This document shows, piece by piece, positions 7,590-16,440 of a stretch of 64,000 bases of DNA. The translations under genes and the position numbers were made by a program. The notes below the pieces were generated by a model, which worked only from the letters and a program-made list of their open reading frames with translations, did not search any database and had not been told where the DNA came from. Source of the DNA: Thermocladium sp. (GTDB lineage: Archaea > Thermoproteota > Thermoprotei > Thermoproteales > Thermocladiaceae); the NCBI GenBank assembly GCA_023269935.1, contig JAGDXC010000010.1:1-64000 (forward strand), read 5' to 3'. Positions within the stretch are counted from its first letter, which is position 1. Every line of letters starts with the position of its first letter.

Positions 7590-8870
7590 TTATCTCTGGA
7601 TTAACTCTATTTTGCGTTCACCTAACTTCCGGCCTAATTCTACGGCCCTATTAATTAATTCATCTCTGTTATGAGGGCCATAAATCATTTTCCCATTAAC
7701 AATGGTAGCCACTACATCCCTACCCGTGGCTGAATACACTATATTTGACGCTAAATTACTGGAGTCCAACGGCAGTAGGCCTATGGAGTTGACATCCAAT
7801 AGAACGAGATCCGCCTTATTTCCAGGCGATATCTCACCGCCCTTTACACCGATCATATTATAAGCCTTCCTCGTCGCCATATCCAGCGCGTGGCCTGCCT
7901 TCATTGCAGTGCTCCAATAATTATTACGTTGAAGAAGGACTGCAAGCTTCATTTCCCTAAACACATCAAGGGAATTATTGGAGGCAGGGCCATCCGTTCC
8001 TAGCCCAACATTTATTCCATTATTAATCAATTCAATCACAGGAAAGAAGCCTCCTGTAGCCAGCTTCATATTAGATGTTGGACAATGAACGGCGTTTGCC
8101 TTATTCTTAATCATTATCTCTATCTCCCAATTAGTCACCCAACCCAAATGAACTAATATGCTGCTCTTCCTGACGAGACCAAAATCATCTAGCACCTCTA
8201 TTGGCTGCTTACCATAAGTTTCCCTAGCTTGAATCACTTCATCCCTCGTTTCATCAACATGAATATTTAGAATAAGATGAAGTTCATCCATTAAGGCAGA
8301 TACCCTGCTCAAAGTGTCTCGTTCCACTGAATATATGCTATGTACATTTATAATGGGCTTAACCAATTCATTGCTTTGAGGAATCATATTCCTTAACTCG
8401 TTCTCCACTAGTTTCGGCTTATTGAAACCATCGATGAAGACGGGACCCAGAAAGCCTCGTATCCCATATTTCTTGGCAATCTCCATAGTAGCAAGCGGAT
8501 GAAAATACATGTCTATGAATGTAGTGGTGCCACTCATTATTGACTCGATTATAGATAATTCGCTCGACAATGCAACTATTTCCTCAGTTAATTTACTCTC
8601 GACTAACCACATGCTTTTCAGCCACTCAAATAATTCCTCATCATCTCTATAACCCCTTAGGAGAGACATGCCTAAATGAGTGTGAGCATTCACAATGCCT
8701 GGCATAACTATCATCTGACTGCAATCCACTATCTCATCGTTTGAATCACTAATTAACCCCCGACCAACTGCCGATATCTCGCCATTAATTATCTTGATAT
8801 CAATATTCTCCCTGACTAATATGCCGGAATCACTGGGCCACACAGCAAACCGACAATTACGTAGCAACAT
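7590..8870 (-). CDS. mtaD: 5-methylthioadenosine / S-adenosylhomocysteine deaminase family amidohydrolase
   Basis: A 426-residue amidohydrolase with the zinc site of the ATZ/TRZ-like MTA/SAH deaminases: NAHTHLGMSLLRGY near residue 60, HVDETRDE near 200, VHLGWV, and GTDGPASNNSLD near residue 300. Deamination of SAH and MTA clears products of SAM-dependent reactions. The cell needs this for its methyltransferases and for polyamine synthesis (the pyruvoyl decarboxylase at 41 kb). Length and motif order are normal. The exact nucleoside preference cannot be told from sequence. A TATA-like TTTTTTAAC lies about 32 bases before the ATG. Confidence 0.88.
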   Translation of the reverse strand: MLLRNCRFAVWPSDSGILVRENIDIKIINGEISAVGRGLISDSNDEIVDCSQMIVMPGIVNAHTHLGMSLLRGYRDDEELFEWLKSMWLVESKLTEEIVALSSELSIIESIMSGTTTFIDMYFHPLATMEIAKKYGIRGFLGPVFIDGFNKPKLVENELRNMIPQSNELVKPIINVHSIYSVERDTLSRVSALMDELHLILNIHVDETRDEVIQARETYGKQPIEVLDDFGLVRKSSILVHLGWVTNWEIEIMIKNKANAVHCPTSNMKLATGGFFPVIELINNGINVGLGTDGPASNNSLDVFREMKLAVLLQRNNYWSTAMKAGHALDMATRKAYNMIGVKGGEISPGNKADLVLLDVNSIGLLPLDSSNLASNIVYSATGRDVVATIVNGKMIYGPHNRDELINRAVELGRKLGERKIELIQR

Positions 8871-8931
8871 TAAAACTGTTTTAAAGATGGGTTAAAAAAT
8901 CTTTGGCAATAATCCATCGCATTAACAAATT

Positions 8932-9150
8932 GTGAACTACCCTTTATGGATGGGCTCCTAGCCTCGTGGCATGGGTTTCTTGCTTCCTTGGTTGATCCCC
9001 CTACCCGCAATACTGGCCTCATCGAGGTTGTTTCATCGACATGCGAGGGAGCGGTTATGGTCCGTCCCCCATATATCAGAAAAAGGAACGGGCTAGCATA
9101 CCCGCAATAGATGGAGCGCCTTATTCCTATTTTTGGATATGATAAGCGGG
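8932..9150 (-). mobile_element. Type B TnpB-element 3' remnant
   Basis: On the plus strand 8932 starts GTGAACTACCCTTTATGGAT, shared with 3431 and similar to the rc ends at 41110 and 56278. The minus strand of 8940-9150 is open but has a skewed Pro/Ser/Arg-rich translation ending GGSTKEARNPCHEARSPSIK, the style of an archaeal TnpB tail rather than a folded protein. I therefore treat the 94-residue open frame at 8870-9154 as part of a transposon remnant, not a gene. It occupies the whole gap between the MTA deaminase promoter and the UppP gene. Confidence 0.5.
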
Positions 9151-9156
9151 GCATTA

Positions 9157-10059
9157 CTAGCCTAGGCCTGTGATTGAGCTGATTATTCCGCTAATTAATG
9201 CAATGACCCCAAGGGTGAATACTAATAATAGGATCCTGTTGCTTCTGGCAAACCTAAGTAATGCGTCTATTAGGAGCAAGCTAATTAGTGTGGCTATTAT
9301 TATGGAGATCCCCAGAGCGCTGAAGCTAATTAGGTTAGTTGTGCTTTCCACTGCATGCTTAGAAAAAATCAGGGTTACGCCAATGGCCCCCAGCGCAGCT
9401 GGTATGAGCTCTATGAATGATAATCTAAATGCATCCTCTGGCTTAACTCCCAAGAGAAGCAAGGCTGATGTTGTCATTCCAGATCTGCTGACTCCGGGCA
9501 AGGCCGCTAGACCTTGGGCTAATCCTACTATTATGAAATCTTTGATTGAGAGGTCATGCAAAGACCGCCGCGGAGCATATGATTTCCTCGACAGGTAAAT
9601 GACAATTCCATCCAGTATTAGGACTAATCCCAGGATTGACATTGGGATCCCAACGACTGGTCCTTTGACTAGGCCCTCTATGAAGATATAGATTGGTACC
9701 CCCATCACTCCAGTGATAATAGTTGATACAATGATATACTTCAGCATTATCATATCATTCTCACTCCCTCTCCCCACCAACGCCATGATTACCCCATAAA
9801 TTTCCTTCCTGAAATATATTATTGCCGCAAATATGGTGCCTATCTCCATGAATAGCCCAAAGATGTATCCCTTGGAGAAGCTTAAACCTAGTAGAAAAGT
9901 GGATGCCAATAAAATCTGGGTCTTGCTGCTTATTGGGAGCCACTCACTTATGCCCTGCACTAATCCCAAAATAATCCCTAAAACAAGTGAATTCATAATC
10001 GTGCCGACCAAGACATAATAAAAATTTTTCGCATACTCCTCTTTATATGAGGCCGGCAA
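9157..10059 (-). CDS. uppP: UppP/BacA-type undecaprenyl (polyprenyl) diphosphatase
   Basis: A polytopic membrane protein of about 8 helices with both UppP signatures: QGISEWLPISSKTQ near the N-terminus and LPGVSRSGMTTSALLLLG in the second half. UppP-type enzymes dephosphorylate polyprenyl diphosphates to recycle lipid carriers; in archaea the natural lipid is likely a dolichyl-type polyprenyl. The long frame starts at 10059. A TATA-like AAATTTTTAT at about 10022 lies 26 bases before an internal ATG at 9996 (MNSLVLGIILG). The leaderless start is therefore more likely there, giving 279 residues. The upstream 21 residues are hydrophilic and not family-typical. Confidence 0.88.
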   Translation of the reverse strand: MPASYKEEYAKNFYYVLVGTIMNSLVLGIILGLVQGISEWLPISSKTQILLASTFLLGLSFSKGYIFGLFMEIGTIFAAIIYFRKEIYGVIMALVGRGSENDMIMLKYIIVSTIITGVMGVPIYIFIEGLVKGPVVGIPMSILGLVLILDGIVIYLSRKSYAPRRSLHDLSIKDFIIVGLAQGLAALPGVSRSGMTTSALLLLGVKPEDAFRLSFIELIPAALGAIGVTLIFSKHAVESTTNLISFSALGISIIIATLISLLLIDALLRFARSNRILLLVFTLGVIALISGIISSITGLG

Positions 10060-10142
10060 TTATTGGCTGCGAGGAAAATAGCCCGCCATGGGTCTCCTTT
10101 AAAACCAATTAAGATTAAAACTCATCAATTTATTTGTTTTTC

Positions 10143-10742
10143 ATGATATATCTAATACGGCACGGGGAATCTATATTTAATGAGGCTGGGATCCTCCATA
10201 GTTCCTCGCTTAATGAGGGGCCATTAACAAGTAAAGGAAGAATGGAGGCAGAAGCAGTAGCTAGGTTCTTGAAAAATAGCGGATTTAATGGGAGGGTATA
10301 TTCATCTCCATTATTGAGAGCCAAGGAAACAGCCATGTTTATATCCAGTGATGTTATAATTGATGATAGATTAAGGGAAGTAGGCATGGGGGAATGGGAG
10401 GGAAAAAAGATAAGTGATATACCCGATTTCCATAAGTATACCCAGGATCCAGTAAATAATTCCCCTAGAGGCGGAGAAGCAGTGAAGGATGTAGCGGCGA
10501 GGATGATTGATTTCTTGAGGGAAGTAGAGGATAATGCCGCGATAGTCTCTCATTGGTTACCAATATCAACCGCATTAGCAATAGTACTGGGCATGCCTTT
10601 GGAGCATGTATATAGGATACATGTATATACAGCCTCAATATCTGGAATCAATAAGGGCAGCGAACCTTGGAGCATTGAGTACATAAATCTAAAGCCAAAG
10701 GATTTGGAAAATATAATTAATAAAGGCAAATTAAAGTTATGA
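10143..10742 (+). CDS. Histidine phosphatase superfamily protein (phosphoglycerate mutase-like)
   Basis: About 199 residues with the catalytic core of the histidine phosphatases: YLIRHGES at the N-terminus, SSPLLRAKETA, a conserved Glu region in REVGMGEWEG, and the second His in VSHWLPI. Members range from phosphoglycerate mutases to alpha-ribazole or sugar phosphatases, and sequence alone does not settle the substrate. An open frame extends to TTG at 10134. The ATG at 10143 is 27 bases after a TATA-like ATTAAAAC and begins directly at the first strand, so I chose it. The gene is a lone transcription unit beside the divergent UppP gene. Confidence 0.85.
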   Translation: MIYLIRHGESIFNEAGILHSSSLNEGPLTSKGRMEAEAVARFLKNSGFNGRVYSSPLLRAKETAMFISSDVIIDDRLREVGMGEWEGKKISDIPDFHKYTQDPVNNSPRGGEAVKDVAARMIDFLREVEDNAAIVSHWLPISTALAIVLGMPLEHVYRIHVYTASISGINKGSEPWSIEYINLKPKDLENIINKGKLKL

Positions 10743-10937
10743 TGAGGGAGGATGAGTTTTTATTGGTTATTATGAGGATTTTATTTTTGCTTGGTAACAT
10801 GTTTTTCGCTTCACCAATAATCAATTAATGACGGTGAGTTGCCCACGACGGAAAACAAACATGACCTAGGAAGTCCCTTTAGAGCACAAAGAGGCTTATT
10901 GGAATGAGTTAGAAAATTTTATATAAATACTTCCTCA

Positions 10938-12362
10938 ATGGGTATTATGTTCAGGGATAAGCTGCCCCTACGCAATGCATCGCTAACATTTAGGGATGTC
11001 GTGTTGGTTCCAGGAAGAGCGGTGGATGAACCATCAAAAGTTGATCTTTCTACATACATTACAAGGAAAATCAAGATACGGATACCATTAGTTTCATCTC
11101 CCATGGATACCGTGACTGAGCGGGACTTAGCTATATCAATGGCTAGATACGGAGGCGTTGGCGTCATTCATAGAAATATGACCATGGAGGCAGAAGTAGA
11201 AGAAGTAAAGGCTGTTAAGGAAGCGCCGCTTCATCCCCTTAGATTAATTAGGATAAGCCCAGAGGCGACCCTTGAGGAAGCTGTTGAGGCCATGCTGCTT
11301 AACAATGTTGATTCAATGCCAATTGTTGATGCCACGGGAGCAGTTACCGGCATATTAAGGAGAAGCAATGCAATATCTGGGTCGGGTAGAGCCATGGATG
11401 CCGCATCTAGGCCCGTGGTTGCTGCTCTTTCAATGAGGGATGATGAGATATTGAGATTAATGCGGGAAAACGGCTTAGACACTGTTCCAGTGGTAGATTC
11501 AAGGAATACATATATTGGCTCCGTTTCATTCTATGATTTGAGGGAACCACCATCCCTTGATTCAAATGGCAGATTGCTTGTTGGCGCAGCGGTATCGCCA
11601 TTTGACTTGGAGAGAGCAAAAAGGTTGTCTCGATACGCAGATTTCTTGGTAATAGATGTAGCTCATGCAGATAACGATAATGTGTTATCGGCAGTGGCGA
11701 AAATGGTTAAGGAAGTGGATGTCGATGTGGTGCTCGGTAATGTGGGTACATATAAAGGAGCCTTGGATGCTTTGTCAAGAGTGGACAGCATAGCGGGTCT
11801 CAGGGTAGGCATAGCAAGCGGATCCATATGCAGCACAGGCGTGGTGACTGGCGCAGCTGCGCCTACTTTATGGGCTACTGCCCAAGTGGCTGATGCCCTA
11901 TTGGATAGCGGGGTTAACATACCTGTGATAGCGGATGGCGGGGTAAGGGAACCGGGAGACGCTGTGAAGGCATTTGCAGCAGGGGCTTGGGCGGTCATGA
12001 TGGGAAGAACCTTTGCCCAAGCATTGGAGTCTCCAAGCCCCGTGATTAAGATTGGAAACAGAAAGTATAAGTACTATAGGGGAATGGGAAGCGAGGGAGC
12101 GAGGGAAGCTAGGTTCAGTGTTGATAGGTACGGGCTTAAATCAAAGAATGTGGCGGAGGGCGTTGAGGGTCTTGTTCCATATAGAGGAATGGTTCGGGAT
12201 ATAATTAATTACTTTGTAGGAGGCATGCAGGCAGCAATGGGTTATATTGGGGCAATGAACATACATGAAGCATGGGAGAAGGGAACATTCAATTTAGTTA
12301 CAAGCCTAGGATGGATGGAAGTAGCTCCCCATGATTTGTTAACTGACGTAGAGGGCGAGTAG
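10938..12362 (+). CDS. guaB: Inosine-5'-monophosphate dehydrogenase
   Basis: A 474-residue IMPDH that oxidises IMP to XMP. A TIM-barrel is interrupted near residues 95-205 by a CBS pair (EEAVEAMLLNNVDSMPIVD and DTVPVVD). The catalytic cysteine is in GSICST near residue 298. The residue usually found as Thr-Arg just after it is Thr-Gly here, a small deviation in the loop. The mobile flap (YRGMGSEGA then VEGLVPYRG) is intact. TATA-like TTTTATATAAAT lies 26 bases before the second in-frame ATG at 10947, so translation may begin there, three residues downstream. guaA follows after one base, forming a guaBA operon. Confidence 0.95.
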   Translation: MGIMFRDKLPLRNASLTFRDVVLVPGRAVDEPSKVDLSTYITRKIKIRIPLVSSPMDTVTERDLAISMARYGGVGVIHRNMTMEAEVEEVKAVKEAPLHPLRLIRISPEATLEEAVEAMLLNNVDSMPIVDATGAVTGILRRSNAISGSGRAMDAASRPVVAALSMRDDEILRLMRENGLDTVPVVDSRNTYIGSVSFYDLREPPSLDSNGRLLVGAAVSPFDLERAKRLSRYADFLVIDVAHADNDNVLSAVAKMVKEVDVDVVLGNVGTYKGALDALSRVDSIAGLRVGIASGSICSTGVVTGAAAPTLWATAQVADALLDSGVNIPVIADGGVREPGDAVKAFAAGAWAVMMGRTFAQALESPSPVIKIGNRKYKYYRGMGSEGAREARFSVDRYGLKSKNVAEGVEGLVPYRGMVRDIINYFVGGMQAAMGYIGAMNIHEAWEKGTFNLVTSLGWMEVAPHDLLTDVEGE

Positions 12363-12363
12363 C

Positions 12364-13875
12364 GTGGATAAGGCTGTAGTGGTGAATTTCGGCAGTCAAT
12401 ATGCCCACTTAATATCAAGGAGACTCAGGGAATTAGGCCTATATGCAGAGTTGGTTAGCCCTAACATAAAGGAGATTGATGGAAATACGAGGCTCATTGT
12501 GCTTTCCGGGGGTCCATCAAGCGTTTACGAGGAGGGAGCTCCATCTATTGATAAGTCCATTATGGATTTAGGGGTGCCGATTCTGGGAATCTGCTATGGG
12601 CATCAACTGATTGCGTCGATGCTCGGCGGATCAGTAAAGAGGGGTGAGGGCGAGTATGGCCCGACAGTGGTTAACGTAGATGCATCGGAACCAGTATTTA
12701 GGGGCTGGAATGAGGCTGAAGTAACTTGGATGTCCCATGGAGATTATGTGGCGGAGGCTCCGCCCGGCTTTAAGGTGATTGCCAGATCAGAGCGGGGTTA
12801 CGTGGCTGCCATGAGAAGCATGGATGGAAATATATATTCTTTCCAATTTCATCCAGAGGTCTCCCATACACAAAAAGGCAAAGTACTACTTAGTAACCTA
12901 GTTAACATATTAGTGGGGAAGCATGAGGTATGGAGACCGGAGAACATCATTGAGAAGACGATAAATGAGGTAAGGCGGCAAGTCATTGATGGAAAAGTAT
13001 TGGTGGCGGTGAGCGGAGGTATTGATAGCACGGTAACTGCGGTTCTAGTTAGTAAAGCCATAGGGGAACGAGCGATGCTTGTATTGATTGATCATGGACT
13101 CTTCAGGGAGGGAGAGGTAGAAAGCGTCATGAAGACCTATAAGGAGATTGGACTCAACGTGAGATTAATAGATGCATCAAGGATGTTTCTGTCTAGATTA
13201 GATGGAGAGACCGATTGCGAGAAGCGGCGTAAGATAATAGGGGAGACATTTGCTGAGATCTTTGAGGGCTTAATACGAAGTGATCCTAGCATTAAGTGGA
13301 TGGCCCAGGGAACCCTTTATCCAGATGTAATAGAGAGCGGGGCAGTAAAGGGAAGCGACGTGATTAAGAGCCATCATAACGTTGGCGGATTACCCAAGTG
13401 GTTTAATATAGGTTTAATAGAGCCCCTTAGATCACTGTATAAGGATGAAGTGCGGAGACTCGCTGAATCCCTTGATTTACCTGACAGGATAATTAATAGG
13501 CATCCATTTCCAGGGCCCGGATTAGCTGTTAGAATAATTGGGAAATTCAGCATTGATAAATTAATGATTATTAGGCGTGCAACCACTATTCTGGAGGATG
13601 AATTATCTAGGGCTGGCTTAACGAATTACTGGCAGGCATTAGCTGTGATAGGCGATGATCAGTGGGTCGGTGTTAAGGGCGATAAGAGAGCTGTGGGTTA
13701 CATAGTTACGATTAGGATTGTGGCCAGCGATGACGGCATGACGGCTGATTGGGTGCCCATTGACCCCAAACTATTAACTAGAATTAGCACTAGAATAACC
13801 AGTGAAGTACCTAACGTGTCGATGGTCACGTACTCTATTTCCTCTAAGCCGCCGGCCACAATAGAACCATGTTAA
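12364..13875 (+). CDS. guaA: GMP synthase (glutamine-hydrolysing), fused two-domain form
   Basis: A 503-residue GuaA converting XMP to GMP. Residues 1-190 are the class I glutamine amidotransferase with the nucleophile in LGICYGHQL (Cys77) and the His-Glu pair in FHPEVSH. From about residue 200 comes the ATP pyrophosphatase domain with the P-loop VSGGIDSTV and the dimerisation domain to the C-terminus. Many archaea split these domains into two genes; here they are one polypeptide. The start is GTG, one base after the guaB stop, so translation is probably coupled. The last residues (SSKPPATIEP) match the family end. Confidence 0.95.
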   Translation: MDKAVVVNFGSQYAHLISRRLRELGLYAELVSPNIKEIDGNTRLIVLSGGPSSVYEEGAPSIDKSIMDLGVPILGICYGHQLIASMLGGSVKRGEGEYGPTVVNVDASEPVFRGWNEAEVTWMSHGDYVAEAPPGFKVIARSERGYVAAMRSMDGNIYSFQFHPEVSHTQKGKVLLSNLVNILVGKHEVWRPENIIEKTINEVRRQVIDGKVLVAVSGGIDSTVTAVLVSKAIGERAMLVLIDHGLFREGEVESVMKTYKEIGLNVRLIDASRMFLSRLDGETDCEKRRKIIGETFAEIFEGLIRSDPSIKWMAQGTLYPDVIESGAVKGSDVIKSHHNVGGLPKWFNIGLIEPLRSLYKDEVRRLAESLDLPDRIINRHPFPGPGLAVRIIGKFSIDKLMIIRRATTILEDELSRAGLTNYWQALAVIGDDQWVGVKGDKRAVGYIVTIRIVASDDGMTADWVPIDPKLLTRISTRITSEVPNVSMVTYSISSKPPATIEPC

Positions 13876-14047
13876 GTTGGCCTGGTCACCACTAGGATCG
13901 AGGGATGATGCCTTCCATTATGCAAACCGTTCCCAGGTTCGTGATACACATAAATTCTGCATAACAGATCATTAATGTGTAATGCATTTTAAGTAATTCG
14001 AGGTAATTCGATTGTTAATAAATTATGAAAAACTCTTTTATTAATTA

Positions 14048-14710
14048 ATGATAAAAACATATATGGTTAATCTAAGCGAGAGACGTAGATTCATTAAGCT
14101 AATGCTTGGCGCTGGAGCAATCGCTCTAATCGGATCAAGCGGATATCGATTAAGCGAATTAATAATGCCTAGTGAGGGATCTAAGAGTGCATTGACTCCT
14201 CTGAATCAATGGTACGTAGTTCAGATAGGACCCACTCCAACCATTGACGTGAGCAACTATAGATTAATGATTGATGGATTAGTACAGAATCCCCTTGCCC
14301 TTAGCCTAAGCGAGATAATGAGTATGGCATCTACGTCGCTCCCAGATACCATCCAATGCGTCTCTGACTCATTCTTCCTAAAGGCCAATGTCTTGTGGCG
14401 AGGAGTACCTCTAAGAAATATACTTGAGAAGGCTAAGCCTATGAGCAATGCAAGTAAGGTTATATTATTTGGAGCCGATGGATACACAAGCGATCTACCA
14501 ATGGAGAAAGCCATGGAGGACACCACGCTAGTAGTTTATGAGGCCGATAATGAATTATTGCTGAACCAACATGGTTACCCAGTGAGGCTAGCCGTGCCGG
14601 GTTGGTGGGGATATAAATATGTTAAATGGCTTACCCGCATAAGTTTAACCGATGAGAATTACTTGGGATACTGGGAATCAAGGGGATATCCTGATGTTGC
14701 ACGTAAATAA
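14048..14710 (+). CDS. Tat-exported sulfite-oxidase-fold molybdopterin oxidoreductase
   Basis: About 220 residues. A Tat signal is evident: SERRRFIKLMLGAGAIAL. The rest is the oxidoreductase molybdopterin-binding domain (SUOX/MsrP type), with the metal-ligating cysteine in TIQCVSD (Cys104), then LWRGVPLRNIL, FGADGYTSDLP and RLAVPGWWGYKYVKW. No C-terminal dimerisation domain is present, as in MsrP-like proteins. TATA-like CTCTTTTATTA lies about 27 bases before the internal ATG at 14063. Starting there gives a shorter, more normal Tat n-region. The substrate is unknown. The downstream membrane protein overlaps by 17 bases, which suggests an MsrPQ-like pair. Confidence 0.88.
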   Translation: MIKTYMVNLSERRRFIKLMLGAGAIALIGSSGYRLSELIMPSEGSKSALTPLNQWYVVQIGPTPTIDVSNYRLMIDGLVQNPLALSLSEIMSMASTSLPDTIQCVSDSFFLKANVLWRGVPLRNILEKAKPMSNASKVILFGADGYTSDLPMEKAMEDTTLVVYEADNELLLNQHGYPVRLAVPGWWGYKYVKWLTRISLTDENYLGYWESRGYPDVARK

Positions 14711-15182
14711 TGGCATAAACATATATAATAGAATTGGAATATATGCAGCTACATTAACTTCCTCGATTGCCAGTCTCAATCCACTAATTGGGTTGCTGGT
14801 ATTGCCAATAATGGCAGTTTTCCTGAGCTCCGACCTGGAAAGAAGCATATACTCGCCCAAGTTCCAGAGAGAGACCGCATGGATACTTCTAGCACTAGCG
14901 GCAGGCGAGGGCTTCACAGGATTCGCTGCTGGACCCGTTACCTCCAATATAATATCTAGAGCCACATTGGGATTAATGACGCGAGGATTAGGGCTTGAGC
15001 TTCACTTGATGCTGATAGGCCCATTGGCGCTATTCTTCATTCTGCATTTATCAAGCGGCATAGGACTAACCTTGCTGAGGCGAGGCATAAAATGGTCGCC
15101 CCTATATAAAGTGGTGATACCAATGGCATTGATAACTCTCTTCGCAGCCATTATTTACATGGATGCATTATTTTTTGTTTGA
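14694..15182 (+). CDS. Membrane partner of the molybdopterin oxidoreductase
   Basis: About 162 residues with four hydrophobic helices. The start is ATG at 14694, overlapping the upstream stop by 17 bases; an upstream in-frame start at 14652 would lie deep in the preceding gene. The third helix carries two histidines about 13 residues apart (ELHLMLIGP then FILHLSSG), a spacing that can hold a haem on one helix face. I infer a quinone- or haem-linked membrane anchor analogous to MsrQ/YedZ, but I do not recognise the family itself. There are few other histidines, so a six-ligand di-haem cytochrome is unlikely. Confidence 0.7.
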   Translation: MLHVNNGINIYNRIGIYAATLTSSIASLNPLIGLLVLPIMAVFLSSDLERSIYSPKFQRETAWILLALAAGEGFTGFAAGPVTSNIISRATLGLMTRGLGLELHLMLIGPLALFFILHLSSGIGLTLLRRGIKWSPLYKVVIPMALITLFAAIIYMDALFFV

Positions 15183-15221
15183 AACCGTAAAGAGCTTTGA
15201 TCAATATTAGCTATGGAGCCC

Positions 15222-16058
15222 CTATTTAATGGCTGTAAAAAGTAGTTGAGACACATCTGCCTTAGAGTAATTAGTTAGTATTGAGTTGCTGCATATGATT
15301 TCGGCCGCGCCGGCGCTAATTATTTTCTGATCCGCATCATTCAACAATAAACAATGGGCAGCAATGACTCGTATCGTTAGTGCCTCACCCTTTAGCGCAT
15401 TTATTCCATTAACTATAGTGCCCCCTGTGGCAATTATATCATCTATTATCACAACGTCCCGACCGGCCGCGCTTATGTCCTTCGGCTTAATCGATACTTG
15501 GCCAGTGAATCTATCCCTAGTTTTTTCAAGATAATCGAAGTCAGCACTAATTAATTGAGCAAGCTTCTTTGCGCGCCAGAGACTGCCAACATCAGGACTC
15601 AGCACTAGAGGATTCTTCAAGTTGCTTAATAGGCTGGAGTATGCTTGGAAAGGCTCCAGGTTAATGCCTAAACCATTTCTCTCCAATACCTCTGGTTTAT
15701 GTATATCCACCACGAATAATTCATCGAGTCCAGCATTTTTCAGTGACTTAATAATATAATCTATGCTAATGGCTTCCCCATCTAGAAATCTCCTATCTTG
15801 CCTTGCGTAAGGCATGTAAGGCATAAATAATCCAACCCTAGAGGCCCCCAAATCCTTCAATGCATTAATGACTAGTAGAGACCGCACCAGCGATCTATCT
15901 TGATTAGGATAGGCCCTAGTTACATATATTACATGCTCACCGGCAACGCTTGTCGGCAGCCTTACGTACTGCTCTCCATCTGGGAAGACCTTATATATTA
16001 ATTCTATTCCTTTCGAACCAACGAGGTCCCGAGATGATTCATCGCTCAGCAACAACAT
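15222..16058 (-). CDS. prs: Ribose-phosphate pyrophosphokinase
   Basis: A 278-residue PRPP synthetase. Typical elements are FPDGEQYVRL near residue 25, the MPYMPYARQDRRF ATP loop near residue 80, VDIHKPE, the flexible loop, and the PRPP-binding DDIIATGGT (residues about 212-220). At under 290 residues it is of the short archaeal class. It supplies PRPP for purine, pyrimidine, histidine and NAD synthesis, and lies near guaBA. A TATA-like TTTTTAAC at about 16087 is 27 bases before the ATG, so the message should be leaderless. Confidence 0.94.
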   Translation of the reverse strand: MLLLSDESSRDLVGSKGIELIYKVFPDGEQYVRLPTSVAGEHVIYVTRAYPNQDRSLVRSLLVINALKDLGASRVGLFMPYMPYARQDRRFLDGEAISIDYIIKSLKNAGLDELFVVDIHKPEVLERNGLGINLEPFQAYSSLLSNLKNPLVLSPDVGSLWRAKKLAQLISADFDYLEKTRDRFTGQVSIKPKDISAAGRDVVIIDDIIATGGTIVNGINALKGEALTIRVIAAHCLLLNDADQKIISAGAAEIICSNSILTNYSKADVSQLLFTAIK

Positions 16059-16091
16059 AGTTTAAAAGCCGTAATCCAAGCGTTAAAAATA

Positions 16092-16150
16092 TTGAGTGAT
16101 GATACCAGGCTGTTTGATTAGATGATTTGGGTTAATAGCGCTGATGATTC
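16092..16150 (+). ncRNA. Candidate C/D box guide sRNA
   Basis: In the 154-base gap between prs and the zinc-finger gene the plus strand has GTGATGA (box C, 16096-16102), an 11-nt stretch, TTGA (possible D', 16114-16117), AGATGAT (possible C', 16120-16126), a 14-nt stretch, and CTGA (box D, 16141-16144). Bases ATTGA before and TTCAAT after could close a short terminal stem. The first spacer is complementary to ACAGCCTGGTA, which resembles a tRNA D-arm. The D' and C' boxes are imperfect and I see no dedicated promoter: the nearby TATA belongs to prs on the other strand. This is a moderate-to-weak call. Confidence 0.3.
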
Positions 16151-16212
16151 AATTACTTGGCCTTATAATAAAATAGGCCCTAATTATTTTTGAGCCTTGG
16201 CATTTGGGAGCC

Positions 16213-16440
16213 TTAACTTATGGGCGACCATTTCCGTATCTTAAAGAGCCCCTTACTCATAAGGAACTCCCTGAATGCATCGGTCTCCGTATACGAATCA
16301 TCGCCTAAAGTTTCCTCGAATGCCTTGAACTCCTCCCATATCATTTCATGAACTGCATCATACTTTCCTTTAAGCCTTACATGCTTGACCAGCGATGATA
16401 CCGAGGAGTATGTCTTTCCACATGAGGGGCACTTAATCAT
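16213..16440 (-). CDS. Small zinc-finger protein in the nuoHI operon
   Basis: A 75-residue protein with an N-terminal C2H2-like finger: CPSCGKTY followed by SLVKHVRLKG and VHEM supplies two Cys and two His in a roughly normal arrangement. The remainder is acidic and helical and ends in a basic KIRKW. Its start overlaps the nuoI stop by four bases (ATGA), so it is translated with nuoHI. Small archaeal C2H2 proteins are often DNA- or RNA-binding; the role next to complex I genes is unknown. Confidence 0.75.
   Translation of the reverse strand: MIKCPSCGKTYSSVSSLVKHVRLKGKYDAVHEMIWEEFKAFEETLGDDSYTETDAFREFLMSKGLFKIRKWSPIS

Noticed and set aside
8870..9154. A 94-residue minus-strand open frame upstream of the MTA deaminase gene
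   Set aside because: Its sequence overlaps the type B element end shared with 3431, 41110 and 56278, its translation is tail-like and low in order, and the mtaD promoter lies inside it. I treat it as transposon debris.
10820..10860. A further type B-like end (GTGAGTTGCCC)
   Set aside because: Only the first bases fit; the ATGGG hairpin partner and following CTTCC region are missing.
11663..11998. A 111-residue minus-strand frame inside guaB
   Set aside because: Antisense shadow of a conserved enzyme, with no promoter or family signal.
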